From Aristolochia californica (lineage: Eukaryota > Streptophyta > Magnoliopsida > Piperales > Aristolochiaceae), in NCBI GenBank assembly GCA_029961685.1, contig JARWKL010000009.1, positions 15,929,237 through 15,993,236 on the forward strand: a stretch of 64,000 nt of DNA, given 5' to 3'. Below, piece after piece: positions 10,826-24,336 of this stretch. How positions within the stretch are numbered: position 1 is the stretch's first letter; every line of letters starts with the position of its first letter. A program made the position numbers and the translations under genes. Below the pieces are notes generated by a model. The model was given only the letters and a program-made list of their open reading frames with translations. It was not told where the DNA came from and did no database searches.

Positions 10826-11503
10826 ATCATTGATCATTGTAAACTGATTTATCATGCGTGACGGGCCACATTTTTTTAAGGAATGACTTTTGGGTTCGGA
10901 TTCAACACTCAGTTTAAAATTCCCTCGCCTCCCCTTTTCCCGACGATTGTAAAACCTGATATATAAAGACTAAAACGAGTTTTAAATCCCTATAAAATTA
11001 CACAAACTTTTTGTAAATATCTCTCTCCATATTTGTGCATTGTGCATTTCCATTTTAGATGTGTACATTTTTCTTAAATCAAAACTTGAGTTTTCACTTT
11101 TTCCTTCATCTCGTAGACAAAAAACAGAATAGATGACAACGAAATGAAAATTTTAGACTCTATGTATGGAGAAAATTTAAAGCAATAACAAACGTAAGTA
11201 AAGAAAATTTATTCACACACCACAAATGAAGAAAAAAGTTTTCTCATCCAAGTTTGGGAAATTCCACTAGTTCAACAACCCCAATAGGTTGGAATTTGAT
11301 AAGAAAGAGATTTTTCTACACATGCTTTAAAAAATGGATATGCATGGCTCGAAACATGTTAAAGTTGCAAATGACCCATGGATCCAAACCTTTCAAAAAG
11401 AATAAAAAACTTCTCATTAAATTCTCAAGTGAACGTGCGGTGGGATATTTAACCGAGTCAAACAAGCCATTATTTTGCCCATTAACAAAAAGTTGACCTA
11501 GCG
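10826..11503 (+). repeat. Monomer unit 17 (alpha/eta-like, 678 bp)
   Basis: GG type, open frame. GCGTGACGGG, TTCAACAACC; private GGGTTCGG, GATTGTAAAAC, CTATAAAATT, TTTTTGTAAAT, CTCTATGTATG. Confidence 0.95.
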
Positions 11504-12170
11504 ATCATTGATCATTGTAAACTGATTTATCATGCGTAACGGGCCACATTTTTTTAAGGAATGACTTTTGGGTTGGGATTCAACACTCAGTTTAAAATTC
11601 CCTCGCCTCCCCTTTTCCCGACGATTGCAAAACCTGATATATAAAGACTAAAACGAGTTTTAAATCCCTAAAAATTACACAAACTTTTTGGAACCATATT
11701 TGTGCATTGTGCATTTCCATTTTAGATGTGTACATTTTTCTTAAATCAAAACTTTAGTTTTCACTTTTTCCTTCATCTCGTAGACAAAAAACAGAATAGA
11801 TGACAACGAAATGAAAATTTTAAACTCTGTGTATGGAGAAAATTTAAAGCAATAACAAACGTAAGTAAAGAAAATTTATTCACACACCACAAATGAAGAA
11901 AAAAGTTTCCTCATCCAAGTTTGGGAAATTCCACTAGTTCAGCAACCCCAATAGGTTGGAATTTGATAAGAAAGAGATTTTTCTACACATGCTTTAAAAA
12001 ATGGATATGCATGGCTCGAAATATGTTAAAGTTGCAAATGACCCATGGATCCAAACCTTTCAAAAAGAATAAAAAACTTCTCATTAAATTCTCAAGTGAA
12101 CGTGCAGTGGGATATTTAACCGAGTCAAACAAGCCATTATTTTGCCCATTAACAAAAAGCTGACCTAGCG
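11504..12170 (+). repeat. Monomer unit 18 (eta, 667 bp, internal 10-bp deletion)
   Basis: GG type, open frame. ATATCTCTCT is missing at about 11693, leaving TTGGAACCATAT; GTGCAGTGGG, TTTTAAACTC. Confidence 0.95.
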
Positions 12171-12847
12171 ATCATTGATCATTGTAAACTGATTTATCAT
12201 GCGTAACGGGCCACATTTTTTTAAGGAATGACTTTTGGGTTGGGATTCAACACTCAGTTTAAAATTCCCTCGCCTCCCCTTTTCCCGACGATTGCAAAAC
12301 CTGATATATAAAGACTAAAACGAGTTTTAAATCCCTAAAAATTACACAAACTTTTTGGAAATATCTCTCTCCATATTTGTGCATTGTGCATTTCCATTTT
12401 AGATGTGTACATTTTTCTTAAATCAAAACTTGAGTTTTCACTTTTTCCTTCATCTCGTAGACAAAAAACAGAATAGATGACAACGAAATGAAAATTTTAG
12501 ACTCTGTGTATGGAGAAAATTTAAAGCAATAACAAACGTAAGTAAAGAAAATTTATTCACACACCACAAATGAAGAAAAAAGTTTCCTCATCCAAGTTTG
12601 GGAAATTCCACTAGTTCAGCAACCCCAAAAGGTTGGAATTTGATAAGAAAGAGATTTTTCTACACATGCTTTAAAAAATGGATATGCATGGCTCGAAACA
12701 TGTTAAAGTTGCAAATGACCCATGGATCCAAACCATTCAAAAAGAATAAAAAACTTCTCATTAAATTCTCAAGTGAACGTGCAGTGGGATATTTAACCGA
12801 GTCAAACAAGCCATTATTTTGCCCATTAACAAAAAGTTGACCTAGCG
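12171..12847 (+). repeat. Monomer unit 19 (eta, 677 bp)
   Basis: GG type, open frame. GTGCAGTGGG; private CCCCAAAAGG and AACCATTC. Confidence 0.95.
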
Positions 12848-13522
12848 ATCATTGATCATTGTAAACTGATTTATCATGCGTAACGGGCCACATTTTTTTA
12901 AGGAATGACTTTTGGGTTGGGATTCAACACTCAGTTTAAAATTCCCTCGCCTCCCCTTTTCCCGACGATTGCAAAACCTGATATATAAAGACTAAAATGA
13001 GTTTTAAATCCCTAAAAATTACACAAACTTTTTGGAAATATCTCTCTCCATATTTGTGCATTGTGCATTTCCATTTTAGATGTGTACATTTTTCTTAAAT
13101 CAAAACTTGAGTTTTCACTTTTTCCTTCATCTCGTAGACAAAAAACAGAATAGATGACAACGAAATGAAAATTTAGACTCTGTGATGGAGAAAATTTAAA
13201 GCAATAACAAACGTAAGTAATGAAAATTTATTCACACACCACAAATGAAGAAAAAAGTTTTCTCATCCAAGTTTGGGAAATTCCACTAGTTCAGCAACCC
13301 CAATAGGTTGGAATTTGATAAGAAAGAGATTTTTCTACACATGCTTTAAAAAATGGATATGCATGGCTCGAAACATGTTAAAGTTGCAAATGACCCATGG
13401 ATCCAAACTTTTCAAAAAGAATAAAAAATTTCTCATTAAATTCTCAAGTGAACGTGCGGTGGGATATTTAACCGAGTCAAACAAGCCATTATTTTGCCCA
13501 TTAACAAAAAGCTGACCTAGCG
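12848..13522 (+). repeat. Monomer unit 20 (eta, 675 bp)
   Basis: GG type, open frame. Private AAAATGAG, AAAATTTAGACTC, TCTGTGATGG and AACTTTTC. Confidence 0.95.
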
Positions 13523-14198
13523 ATCATTGATCATTGTAAACTGATTTATCATGCGTAACGGGCCACATTTTTTTAAGGAATGACTTTAGGGTTGGGATTC
13601 AATACTCAGTTTGAAATTCCCTCGCCTCCCCTTTTCTCGACGATTGCAAAACCTGATATATAAAGACTAAAACGAGTTTTAAATCCCTAAAAATTACACA
13701 AACTTTTTGGAAATATCTCTCTCCATATTTGGGCATTGTGCATTTCCATTTTAGATGTGTACATTTTTCTTAAATCAAAACTTGAGTTTTCACTTTTTCC
13801 TTCATCTCGTAGACAAAAAACAGAATAGATGACAACGAAATGAAAATTTTAGACTCTGTGTATGGAGAAAATTTAAAGCAATAACAAACGTAAGTAAAGA
13901 AAATTTATTCACACACCTCAAATGAAGAAAACAGTTTTCTCATCCAAGTTTGGGAAATTCCACTAGTTCAGCAACCCCAATAGGTTGGAATTTGATAAGA
14001 AAGAGATTTTTCTATACATGCTTTAAAAAATGGATATGCATGGCTCGAAACATGTTAAAGTTGCAAATGACCCATGGATCCAAACCTTTCAAAAAGAATA
14101 AAAAACTTCTCATTAAATTCTCAAGTGAACGTGCGGTGGGATATTTAACCGAGTCAAACAAGCCATTATTTTGCCATTAACGAAAAGCTGACCTAGCG
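13523..14198 (+). repeat. Monomer unit 21 (iota-like, 676 bp)
   Basis: GG type, 76-codon frame ending at GCCATTAACG. Private TTTAGGGTT, CAATACTC, TTTGAAATT, TTTTCTCGAC, CACCTCAAA; ACAGTTTTC as in family D. Confidence 0.95.
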
Positions 14199-14874
14199 AT
14201 CATTGATCATTGTAAACTGATTTATCATGCGTAACGGGCCACATTTTTTTAAGGAATGACTTTTGGGTTGGGATTCAACACTCAGCTTAAAATTCCCTCG
14301 CCTCCCCTTTTCCCGACGATTGCAACACCTGATATATAAAGACTAAAACGAGTTTTAAATCCCTAAAAATTACACAAACTTTTTGGAAATATCTCTCTCC
14401 ATATTTGTGCATTGTGCATTTCCATTTTAGATGTGTACATTTTTCTTAAATCAAAACATGAGTTTTCACTTTTTCCTTCATCTCGAAGACAAAAAACAGA
14501 ATAGATGACAACGAAATGAAAATTTTAGACTCTGTGTATGGAGAAAATTTAAAGCAATAACAAACGTAAGTAATGAAATTTTATTCACACACCACAAATG
14601 AAGAAAAAAGTTTCCCCATCCAAGTTTGGGAAATTCCACTAGTTCAGCAACCCCAATAGGTTGGAATTTGATAAGAAAGAGATTTTTCTATACATGCTTT
14701 AAAATATGGATATGCATGGCTCGAAACATGTTAAAGTTTCAAATGACCCATGGATCCAAACCTTTCAAAAAGAATAAAAAACTTCTCATTAAATTCTCAA
14801 GTGAACGTGCGGTGGGATATTTAACCGAGTCAAACAAGCCATTATTTTGCCATTAACGAAAAGCTGACCTAGCG
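14199..14874 (+). repeat. Monomer unit 22 (iota, 676 bp)
   Basis: GG type, 76-codon frame. CAGCTTAAA, GCAACACC, CTCGAAG, AATGAAATTT, TTTCCCC, AAAATATGG, GTTTCAAATG. Confidence 0.95.
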
Positions 14875-15552
14875 ATCATTGATCATTGTAAACTGATTTA
14901 TCATGCGTAACGGGCCACATTTTTTTAAGGAATGACTTTTGGGTTGGGATTCAACACTCAGTTTAAAATTCCCTCGCCTCCCCTTTTCCCGACGATTGCA
15001 ACACCTGATATATAAAGACTAAAACGAGTTTTTAATCCCTATAAAATTACACAAACTTTTTGGAAATATCTCTCTCCATATTTGTGCATTGTGCATTTCC
15101 ATTTTAGATGTGTACATTTTTCTTAAATCAAAACTTGAGTTTTCACTTTTTCCTTCATCTCGTAGACAAAAAACAGAATAGATGACAACGAAATGAAAAT
15201 TTTAGACTCTGTGTATGGAAAAAATTTAAAGCAATAACAAACGTAAGTAAAGAAAATTTATTCACACACCACAAATGAAGAAAAAATTTTTCTCATCCAA
15301 GTTTGGGAAATTCCACTAGTTCAGCAACCCCAATAGGTTGGAATTTGATAAGAAAGAGATTTTTCTACACATGCTTTAAAAAATGGACATGCATGGCTCG
15401 AAACATGTTAAAGTTGCAAATGACCCATGGATCCAAACCTTTCAAAAAGAATAAAAAATTTCTCATTAAATTCTCAAGTGAACGTGCGGTGGGATATTTA
15501 ACCGAGTCAAACAAGCCATTATTTTGCCCATTAACAAAAAGCTGACCTAGCG
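14875..15552 (+). repeat. Monomer unit 23 (eta/iota mixed, 678 bp)
   Basis: GG type, 80-codon frame. GCAACACC, GAGTTTTTAATC, CCCTATAAAAT, private TGGACATGC. Confidence 0.95.
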
Positions 15553-16227
15553 ATCATTAATCATTGTAAACTGATTTATCATGCGTAACGGGCCACATTT
15601 TTTTAAGGAATGACTTTTGGGTTGGGATTCAACACTCAGTTTAAAATTCCCTCGGCTCCCCTTTTCCCGACGATTGCAAAACCTGATATATAAAGACTAA
15701 AACGAGTTTTAAATCCCTAAAAATTACACAAACTTTTTGGAAATATCTCTCTCCATATTTGTGCATTGTGCATTTCCATTTTAGATGTGTACATTTTTCT
15801 TAAATCAAAACTTGAGTTTTCACTTTTTCCTTCATCTCGAAGACAAAAAACAGAATAGATGACAACGAAATGAAAATTTTAGACTCTGTGTATGGAGAAA
15901 ATTTAAAGCAATAACAAACGTAAGTAAAGAAAATTTATTCACACACCACAAATGAAGAAAAAAGTTTCCTCATCCAAGTTTGGGAAATTCCACTAGTTCA
16001 GCAACCCCAATAGGTTGGAATTTGATAAGAAAGGGATTTTTCTACACATGCTTTAAAAAATGGATATGCATGCTCGAAACATGTTAAAGTTGCAAATGAC
16101 CCATGGATCCAAACCTTTCAAAAAGAATAAAAAACTTCTCATTAAATTCTCAAGTGAACGTGCGGTGGGATATTTAACCGAGTCAAACAAGCCATTATTT
16201 TGCCATTAACGAAAAGCTGACCTAGCG
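15553..16227 (+). repeat. Monomer unit 24 (675 bp)
   Basis: G type. Starts ATCATTAATC; CCCTCGGCTCC private; CTCGAAG; GCCATTAACG end. Confidence 0.95.
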
Positions 16228-16903
16228 ATCATTGATCATTGTAAACTGATTTATCATGCGTAACGGGCCACATTTTTTTAAGGAATGACTTTTGGGTTGG
16301 GATTCAACACTCAGTTTAAAATTCCCTCGCCTCCCCTTTTCCCGACGATTGCAAAACCTGATATATAAAGACTAAAACGAGTTTTAAATCCCTAAAAATT
16401 ACACAAACTTTTTGGAAATATATCTCTCCATATTTGTGCATTGTGCATTTCCATTTTAGATGTGTACATTTTTCTTAAATCAAAACTTGAGTTTTCACTT
16501 TTTCCTTCATCTCGAAGACAAAAAACAGAATAGATGACAACGAAATGAAAATTTTAGACTCTGTGTATGGAGAAAATTTAAAGCAATAACAAACGTAAGT
16601 AATGAAAATTTATTCACACACCACAAATGAAGAAAATAGTTTCCCCATCCAAGTTTGGGAAATTCCACTAGTTCAGCAACCCCAATAGGTTGGAATTTGA
16701 TAAGAAAGAGATTTTTCTATACATGCTTTAAAATATGGATATGCATGGCTCGAAACATGTTAAAGTTGCAAATGACCCATGGATCCAAACCTTTCAAAAA
16801 GAATAAAAAACTTCTCATTAAATTCTCAAGTGAACGTGCGGTGGGATATTTAACCGAGTCAAACAAGCCATTATTTTGCCATTAACGAAAAGCTGACCTA
16901 GCG
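16228..16903 (+). repeat. Monomer unit 25 (iota-like, 676 bp)
   Basis: GG type, 76-codon frame. AATATATCTCTCC, AATAGTTTCCCC, AAAATATGG. Confidence 0.95.
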
Positions 16904-17577
16904 ATCATTGATCATTGTAAACTGATTTATCATGCGTAACGGGCCACATTTTTTTAAGGAATGACTTTTGGGTTGGGATTCAACACTCAGCTTAAAATTC
17001 CCTCGCCTCCCCTTTTCCCGACGATTGCAACACCTGATATATAGACTAAAACGAGTTTTAAATCCCTAAAAATTACACAAACTTTTTGGAAATATCTCTC
17101 TCCATATTTGTGCATTGTGCATTTCCATTTTAGATGTGTACATTTTTCTTAAATCAAAACTTGAGTTTTCACTTTTTCCTTCATCTCGAAGACAAAAAAC
17201 AGAATAGATGACAACGAAATGAAAATTTTAGACTCTGTGTATGGAGAAAATTTAAAGCAATAACAAACGTAAGTAATGAAATTTTATTCACACACCACAA
17301 ATGAAGAAAAAAGTTTCCCCATCCAAGTTTGGGAAATTCCACTAGTTCAACAACCCCAATAGGTTGGAATTTGATAAGAAAGAGATTTTTCTATACATGC
17401 TTTAAAATATGGATATGCATGGCTCGAAACATGTTAAAGTTGCAAATGACCCATGGATCCAAACCTTTCAAAAAGAATAAAAAACTTCTCATTAAATTCT
17501 CAAGTGAACGTGCGGTGGGATATTTAACCGAGTCAAACAAGCCATTATTTTGCCATTAACGAAAAGCTGACCTAGCG
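16904..17577 (+). repeat. Monomer unit 26 (iota, 674 bp)
   Basis: GG type, 76-codon frame. CAGCTTAAA, GCAACACC; a 2-bp loss breaks the TATA string to TATATAGAC; TTCAACAACC. Confidence 0.95.
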
Positions 17578-18253
17578 ATCATTGATCATTGTAAACTGAT
17601 TTATCATGCGTAACGGGCCACATTTTTTTAAGGAATGACTTTTGGGTTGGGATTCAACACTCAGCTTAAAATTCCCTCGCCTCCCCTTTTCCCGACGATT
17701 GCAACACCTGATATATAAAGACTAAAACGAGTTTTAAATCCCTAAAAATTACACGAACTTTTTGGAAATATCTCTCTCCATATTTGTGCATTGTGCATTT
17801 CCATTTTAGATGTGTACATTTTTCTTAAATCAAAACTTGAGTTTTCACTTTTTCCTTCATCTCGAAGACAAAAAACAGAATAGATGACAACGAAATGAAA
17901 ATTTTAGACTCTGTGTATGGAGAAAATTTAAAGCAATAACAAACGTAAGTAATGAAATTTTATTCACACACCACAAATGAAGAAAAAAGTTTCCCCATCC
18001 AAGTTTGGGAAATTCCACTAGTTCAGCAACCCCAATAGGTTGGAATTTGATAAGAAAGAGATTTTTCTATACATGCTTTAAAATATGGATATGCATGGCT
18101 CGAAACATGTTAAAGTTGCAAATGACCCATGGATCCAAACCTTTCAAAAAGAATAAAAAACTTCTCATTAAATTCTCAAGTGAACGTGCGGTGGGATATT
18201 TAACCGAGTCAAACAAGACATTATTTTGCCATTAACGAAAACCTGACCTAGCG
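17578..18253 (+). repeat. Monomer unit 27 (iota, 676 bp)
   Basis: GG type, 76-codon frame. CAGCTTAAA; private TACACGAAC, AAGACATTA and AAAACCTGACC. Confidence 0.95.
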
Positions 18254-18928
18254 ACCATTGATCATTGTAAACTGATTTATCATGCGTAACGGGCCACATT
18301 TTTTTAAGGAATGACTTTTGGGTTGGGATTCAACACTCAGTTTAAAATTCCCTCGCCTCCCCTTTTCCCGACGATTGCAACACCTGATATATAAAGACTA
18401 AAACGAGTTTTAAATCCCTAAAAATTACACAAACTTTTTGGAAATATCTCTCTCCATATTTGTGCATTGTGCATTTCCATTTTAGATGTGTACATTTTTC
18501 TTAAATCAAAACTTGAGTTTTCACTTTTCCTTCATCTCGAAGACAAAAAACAGAATAGATGACAACGAAATGAAAATTTTAGACTCTGTGTATGGAGAAA
18601 ATTTAAAGCAATAACAAACGTAAGTAATGAAATTTTATTCACACACCACAAATGAAGAAAAAAGTTTCCCCATCCAAGTTTGGGAAATTCCACTAGTTCA
18701 GCAACCCCAATAGGTTGGAATTTGATAAGAAAGGGATTTTTCTACACATGCTTTAAAAAATGGATATGCATGCTCGAAACATGTTAAAGTTGCAAATGAC
18801 CCATGGATCCAAAACTTTCAAAAAGAATAAAAAACTTCTCATTAAATTCTCAAGTGAACGTGCGGTGGGATATTTAACCGAGTCAAACATGCCATTATTT
18901 TGCCCATTAACGAAAAGCTGACCTAGCG
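18254..18928 (+). repeat. Monomer unit 28 (B, 675 bp)
   Basis: G type. Starts ACCATTG; GCAACACC, CTCGAAG, AATGAAATTT, TTTCCCC, CAAAACTTTC; one T lost in the T-rich tract; AAACATGCC private. Confidence 0.95.
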
Positions 18929-19604
18929 ATCATTGATCATTGTAAAATGATTTATCATGCGTAACGGGCCACATTTTTTTAAGGAATGACTTTTGGGTTG
19001 GGATTCAACACTCAGTTTAAAATTCCCTCGCCTCCCCTTTTCCCGACTATTGCAAAACCTGATATATAAAGACTAAAACGAGTTTTAAATCCCTAAAAAT
19101 TACACAAACTTTTTGGAAATATCTCTCTCCATATTTGTGCATTGTGCATTTCCATTTTAGATGTGTACATTTTTCTTAAATCAAAACTTTAGTTTTCACT
19201 TTTTCCTACATCTCGAAGACAAAAAACAGAATAGATGACAACGAAATGAAAATTTTAGACTCTGTGTATGGAGAAAATTTAAAGCAATAACAAACGTAAG
19301 TAAAGAAAATTTATTCACACACCACAAATGAAGAAAAAAGTTTCCTCATCCAAGTTTGGGAAATTCCACTAGTTCAGCAACCCCAATAGGTTGGAATTTG
19401 ATAAGAAAGGGATTTTTCTACACATGCTTTAAAAAATGGATATGCATGCTCGAAACATGTTAAAGTTGCAAATGACCCATGGATCCAAACCTTTCAAAAA
19501 GAATAAAAAACTTCTCATTAAATTCTCAAGTGAACGTGCGGTGGGATATTTAACCGAGTCAAACAAGCCATTATTTTGCCCATTAACAAAAAGCTGACCT
19601 AGCG
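18929..19604 (+). repeat. Monomer unit 29 (C, 676 bp)
   Basis: G type. GTAAAATG, GACTATTG, CCTACATCTCGAAG, GTAAAGAAA, ACAAAAAGC end. Confidence 0.95.
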
Positions 19605-20280
19605 ATCATCGATCATTGTAAACTGATTTATCATGCGTAACGGGCCACATTTTTTTAAGGAATGACTTTTGGGTTGGGATTCAACACTCAGTTTAAAATT
19701 CCCTCGCCTCCCCTTTTCCCGACGATTGCAAGACCTCATATATAAAGACTAAAACGAATTTTAAATCCCTAAAAATTACACAAACTTTTTGGAAATATCT
19801 CTCTCCATATTTGGGCATTGTGCATTTCCATTTTAGATGTGTACATTTTTCTTAAATCAAAACTTTAGTTTTCACTTTTTCCTTCATCTCGTAGACAAAA
19901 AACAGAATAGATGACAACGAAATGAAAATTTTAGACTCTGTGTATGGAGAAAATTTAAAGCAATAACAAACGTAAGTAAAGAAAATTTATTCACACACCA
20001 CAAATGAAGAAAACAGTTTTCTCATCCAAGTTTGGGAAATTCCACTAGTTCAGCTACCCCAATAGGTTGGAATTTGATAAGAAAGAGATTTTTCTATACA
20101 TGCTTTAAAATATGGATATGCATGGCTCGAAACATGTTAAAGTTGCAAATGACCCATGGATCCAAACCTTTCAAAAAGAATAAAAAACTTCTCATTAAAT
20201 TCTCAAGTGAACGTGCGGTGGGATATTTAACCGAGTCAAACAAGCCATTATTTTGCCATTAACGAAAAGCTGACCTAGCG
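19605..20280 (+). repeat. Monomer unit 30 (D, 676 bp)
   Basis: GG type, 76-codon frame. Starts ATCATCGATC; GCAAGACCTC, CGAATTTTAA, ACAGTTTTC, CAGCTACCCC, AAAATATGG. Confidence 0.95.
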
Positions 20281-20956
20281 ATCATTGATCATTGTAAAAT
20301 GATTTATCATGCGTAACGGGCCACATTTTTTTAAGGAATGCCTTTTGGGTTGGGATTCAACACTCAGTTTAAAATTCCCTCGCCTCCCCTTTTCCCGACT
20401 ATTGCAAAACCTGATATATAAAGACTAAAACGAGTTTTAAATCCCTAAAAATTACACAAACTTTTTGGAAATATCTCTCTCCATATTTGGGCATTGTGCA
20501 TTTCCATTTTAGATGTGTACATTTTTCTTAAATCAAAACTTGAGTTTTCACTTTTTCCTTCATCTCGAAGACAAAAAACAGAATAGATGACAACGAAATG
20601 AAAATTTTAGACTCTGTGTATGGAGAATATTTAAAGCAATAACAAACGTAAGTAATAAAAATTTATTCACACACCACAAATGAAGAAAAAAGTTTCCTCA
20701 TCCAAGTTTGGGAAATTCCACTAGTTCAGCAACCCCAATAGGTTGGAATTTGATAAGAAAGGGATTTTTCTACACATGCTTTAAAAAATGGATATGCATG
20801 CTCGAAACATGTTAAAGTTGCAAATGACCCATGGATCCAAAACTTTCAAAAAGAATAAAAAACTTCTCATTAAATTCTCAAGTGAACGTGCGGTGGGATA
20901 TTTAACCGAGTCAAAAAAGCCATTATTTTGCCCATTAACGAAAAGCTGACCTAGCG
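20281..20956 (+). repeat. Monomer unit 31 (E, 676 bp)
   Basis: G type. AATGCCTTTT, GACTATTG, GAGAATATTT, GTAATAAAAA, TCAAAAAAGCC. Confidence 0.95.
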
Positions 20957-21632
20957 ATCATTGATCATTGTAAAATGATTTATCATGCGTAACGGGCCAC
21001 ATTTTTTTAAGGAATGACTTTTGGGTTGGGATTCAACTCTCAGTTTAAAATTCCCTCGCCTCCCCTTTTCCCGACGATTGCAAAACCTGATATATAAAGA
21101 CTAAAACGAGTTTTAAATCCCTAAAAATTACACAAACTTTTTGGAAATATCTCTCTCCATATTTGGGCATTGTGCATTTCCATTTTAGATGTGTACATTT
21201 TTCTTAAATCAAAACTTGAGTTTTCACTTTTTCCTTCATCTCGTAGACAAAAAACAGAATAGATGACAACGAAATGAAAATTTTAGACTCTGTGTATGGA
21301 GAAAATTTAAAGCAATAACAAACGTAAGTAAAGAAAATTTATTCACACACCACAAATGAAGAAAAAAGTTTTCTCATCCAAGTTTGGGAAATTCCACTAG
21401 TTCAGCAACCCCAATAGGTTGGAATTTGATAAGAAAGGGATTTTTCTACACATGCTTTAAAAAATGGATATGCATGGCTCGAAACATGTTAAAGTTGCAA
21501 ATGACCCATGGATCCAAACCTTTCAAAAAGAATAAAAAACTTCTCATTAAATTCTCAAGTGAACGTGCGGTGGGATATTTAACCGAGTCAAACAAGCCAT
21601 TATTTTGCCATTAACGAAAAGCTGACCTAGCG
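20957..21632 (+). repeat. Monomer unit 32 (F, 676 bp)
   Basis: GG type, 76-codon frame. GTAAAATG, CAACTCTCAG, TTTGGGC, GTTTTCTC. Confidence 0.95.
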
Positions 21633-22308
21633 ATCATTGATCATTGTAAACTGATTTATCATGCGTAACGGGCCACATTTTTTTAAGGAATGACTTTTGG
21701 GTTGGGATTCAACACTCAGTTTAAAATTCCCTCGCCTCCCCTTTTCCCGACGATTGCAACACCTGATATATAAAGACTAAAACGAGTTTTAAATCCCTAA
21801 AAATTACACAAACTTTTTGGAAATATCTCTCTCCATATTTGTGCATTGTGCATTTCCATTTTAGATGTGTACATTTTTCTTAAATCAAAACTTGAGTTTT
21901 CACTTTTTCCTTCATCTCGAAGACAAAAAACAGAATAGATGACAACGAAATGAAAATTTTAGACTCTGTGTATGGAGAAAATTTAAAGCAATAACAAACG
22001 TAAGTAATGAAATTTTATTCACACACCACAAATGAAGAAAAAAGTTTCCCCATCCATGTTTGGGAAATTCCACTAGTTCAGCAACCCCAATAGGTTGGAA
22101 TTTGATAAGAAAGGGATTTTTCTACACATGCTTTAAAAAATGGATATGCATGCTCGAAACATGTTAAAGTTGCAAATGACCCATGGATCCAAAACTTTCA
22201 AAAAGAATAAAAAACTTCTCATTAAATTCTCAAGTGAACGTGCGGTGGGATATTTAACCGAGTCAAACAAGCCATTATTTTGCCCATTAACGAAAAGCTG
22301 ACCTAGCG
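21633..22308 (+). repeat. Monomer unit 33 (B, 676 bp)
   Basis: G type. GCAACACC, CTCGAAG, TTTCCCC, CAAAACTTTC; private CATCCATGTT. Confidence 0.95.
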
Positions 22309-22984
22309 ATCATTGATCATTGTAAAATGATTTATCATGCGTAACGGGCCACATTTTTTTAAGGAATGACTTTTGGGTTGCGATTCAACACTCAGTTTAA
22401 AATTCCCTCGCCTCCCCTTTTCCCGACTATTGCAAAACCTGATATATAAAGACTAAAACGAGTTTTAAATCCCTAAAAATTACACAAACTTTTTGGAAAT
22501 ATCTCTCTCCATATTTGTGCATTGTGCATTTCCATTTTAGATGTGTACATTTTTCTTAAATCAAAACTTTAGTTTTCACTTTTTCCTACATCTCGAAGAC
22601 AAAAAACAGAATAGATGACAACGAAATGAAAATTTTAGAGTCTGTGTATGGAGAAAATTTAAAGCAATAACAAACGTAAGTAAAGAAAATTTATTCACAC
22701 ACCACAAATGAAGAAAAAAGTTTCCTCATCCAAGTTTGGGAAATTCCACTAGTTCAGCAACCCCAATAGGTTGGAATTTGATAAGAAAGGGATTTTTCTA
22801 CACATGCTTTAAAAAATGGATATGCATGCTCGAAACATGTTAAAGTTGCAAATGACCCATGGATCCAAACCTTTCAAAAAGAATAAAAAACTTCTCATTA
22901 AATTCTCAAGTGAACGTGCGGTGGGATATTTAACCGAGTCAAACAAGCCATTATTTTGCCCATTAACAAAAAGCTGACCTAGCG
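22309..22984 (+). repeat. Monomer unit 34 (C, 676 bp)
   Basis: G type. GACTATTG, CCTACATCTCG; private GGGTTGCGATT and TTTTAGAGTC. Confidence 0.95.
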
Positions 22985-23660
22985 ATCATTGATCATTGTA
23001 AACTGATTTATCATGCGTAACGGGCCACATTTTTTTAAGGAATGACTTTTGGGTTGGGATTCAACACTCAGTTTAAAATTCCCTCGCCTCCCCTTTTCCC
23101 GACGATTGCAACACCTGATATATAAAGACTAAAACGAGTTTTAAATCCCTAAAAATTACACAAACTTTTTGGAAATATCTCTCTCCATATTTGTGCATTG
23201 TGCATTTCCATTTTAGATGTGTACATTTTTCTTAAATCAAAACTTGAGTTTTCACTTTTTCCTTCATCTCGAAGACAAAAAACAGAATAGATGACAACGA
23301 AATGAAAATTTTAGACTCTGTGTATGGAGAAAATTTAAAGCAATAACAAACGTAAGTAATGAAATTTTATTCACACACCACAAATGAAGAAAAAAGTTTC
23401 CTCATCCAAGTTTGGGAAATTCCACTAGTTCAGCAACCCCAATAGGTTGGAATTTGATAAGAAAGGGATTTTTCTACACATGCTTTAAAAAATGGATATG
23501 CATGCTCGAAACATGTTAAAGTTGCAAATGACCCATGGATCCAAAACTTTCAAAAAGAATAAAAAACTTCTCATTAAATTCTCAAGTGAACGTGCGGTGG
23601 GATATTTAACCGAGTCAAACAAGCCATTATTTTGCCCATTAACGAAAAGCTGACCTAGCG
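22985..23660 (+). repeat. Monomer unit 35 (G, 676 bp)
   Basis: G type. Like B (GCAACACC, AATGAAATTT, CAAAACTTTC) but TTTCCTC. Confidence 0.95.
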
Positions 23661-24336
23661 ATCATTGATCATTGTAAAATGATTTATCATGCGTACCGGC
23701 CACATTTTTTTAAGGAATGACTTTTGGGTTGGGATTCAACTCTCAGTTTAAAATTCCCTCGCCTCCCCTTTTCCCGACGATTGCAAAACCTGATATATAA
23801 AGACTAAAACGAGTTTTAAATCCCTAAAAATTACACAAACTTTTTGGAAATATCTCTCTCCATATTTGGGCATTGTGCATTTCCATTTTAGATGTGTACA
23901 TTTTTCTTAAATCAAAACTTGAGTTTTCACTTTTTCCTTCATCTCGTAGACAAAAAACAGAATAGATGACAACGAAATGAAAATTTTAGACTCTGTGTAT
24001 GGAGAAAATTTAAAGCAATAACAAACGTAAGTAAAGAAAATTTATTCACACACCACAAATGAAGAAAAAAGTTTTCTCATCCAAGTTTGGGAAATTCCAC
24101 TAGTTCAGCAACCCCAATAGGTTGGAATTTGATAAGAAAGGGATTTTTCTACACATGCTTTAAAAAATGGATATGCATGGCTCGAAACATGTTAAAGTTT
24201 CAAATGACCCATGGATCCAAACCTTTCAAAAAGAATAAAAAACTTCTCATTAAATTCTCAAGTGAACGTGCAGTGGGATATTTAACCGAATCAAACAAGC
24301 CATTATTTTGCCCATTAACAAAAAGCTGACCTAGCG
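23661..24336 (+). repeat. Monomer unit 36 (H, 676 bp)
   Basis: GG type, 80-codon frame. GCGTACCGGCC, CAACTCTCAG, GTTTCAAATG, GTGCAGTGGG, ACCGAATC. Confidence 0.95.

Larger units (their letters stand above)
10150..18253 (+). repeat. Irregular zone of diverged monomers (units 16-27)
   Basis: No clear multi-unit period. Unit 16 is a beta copy, units 17-20 and 23 are eta-like and open-frame, units 21, 22 and 25-27 are iota-like (CTATACATGC, GCCATTAACG end), unit 24 is G-type. Private substitutions and small indels are more frequent than to the right, including the 10-bp deletion in unit 18 and a damaged TATA string in unit 26. Confidence 0.75.
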
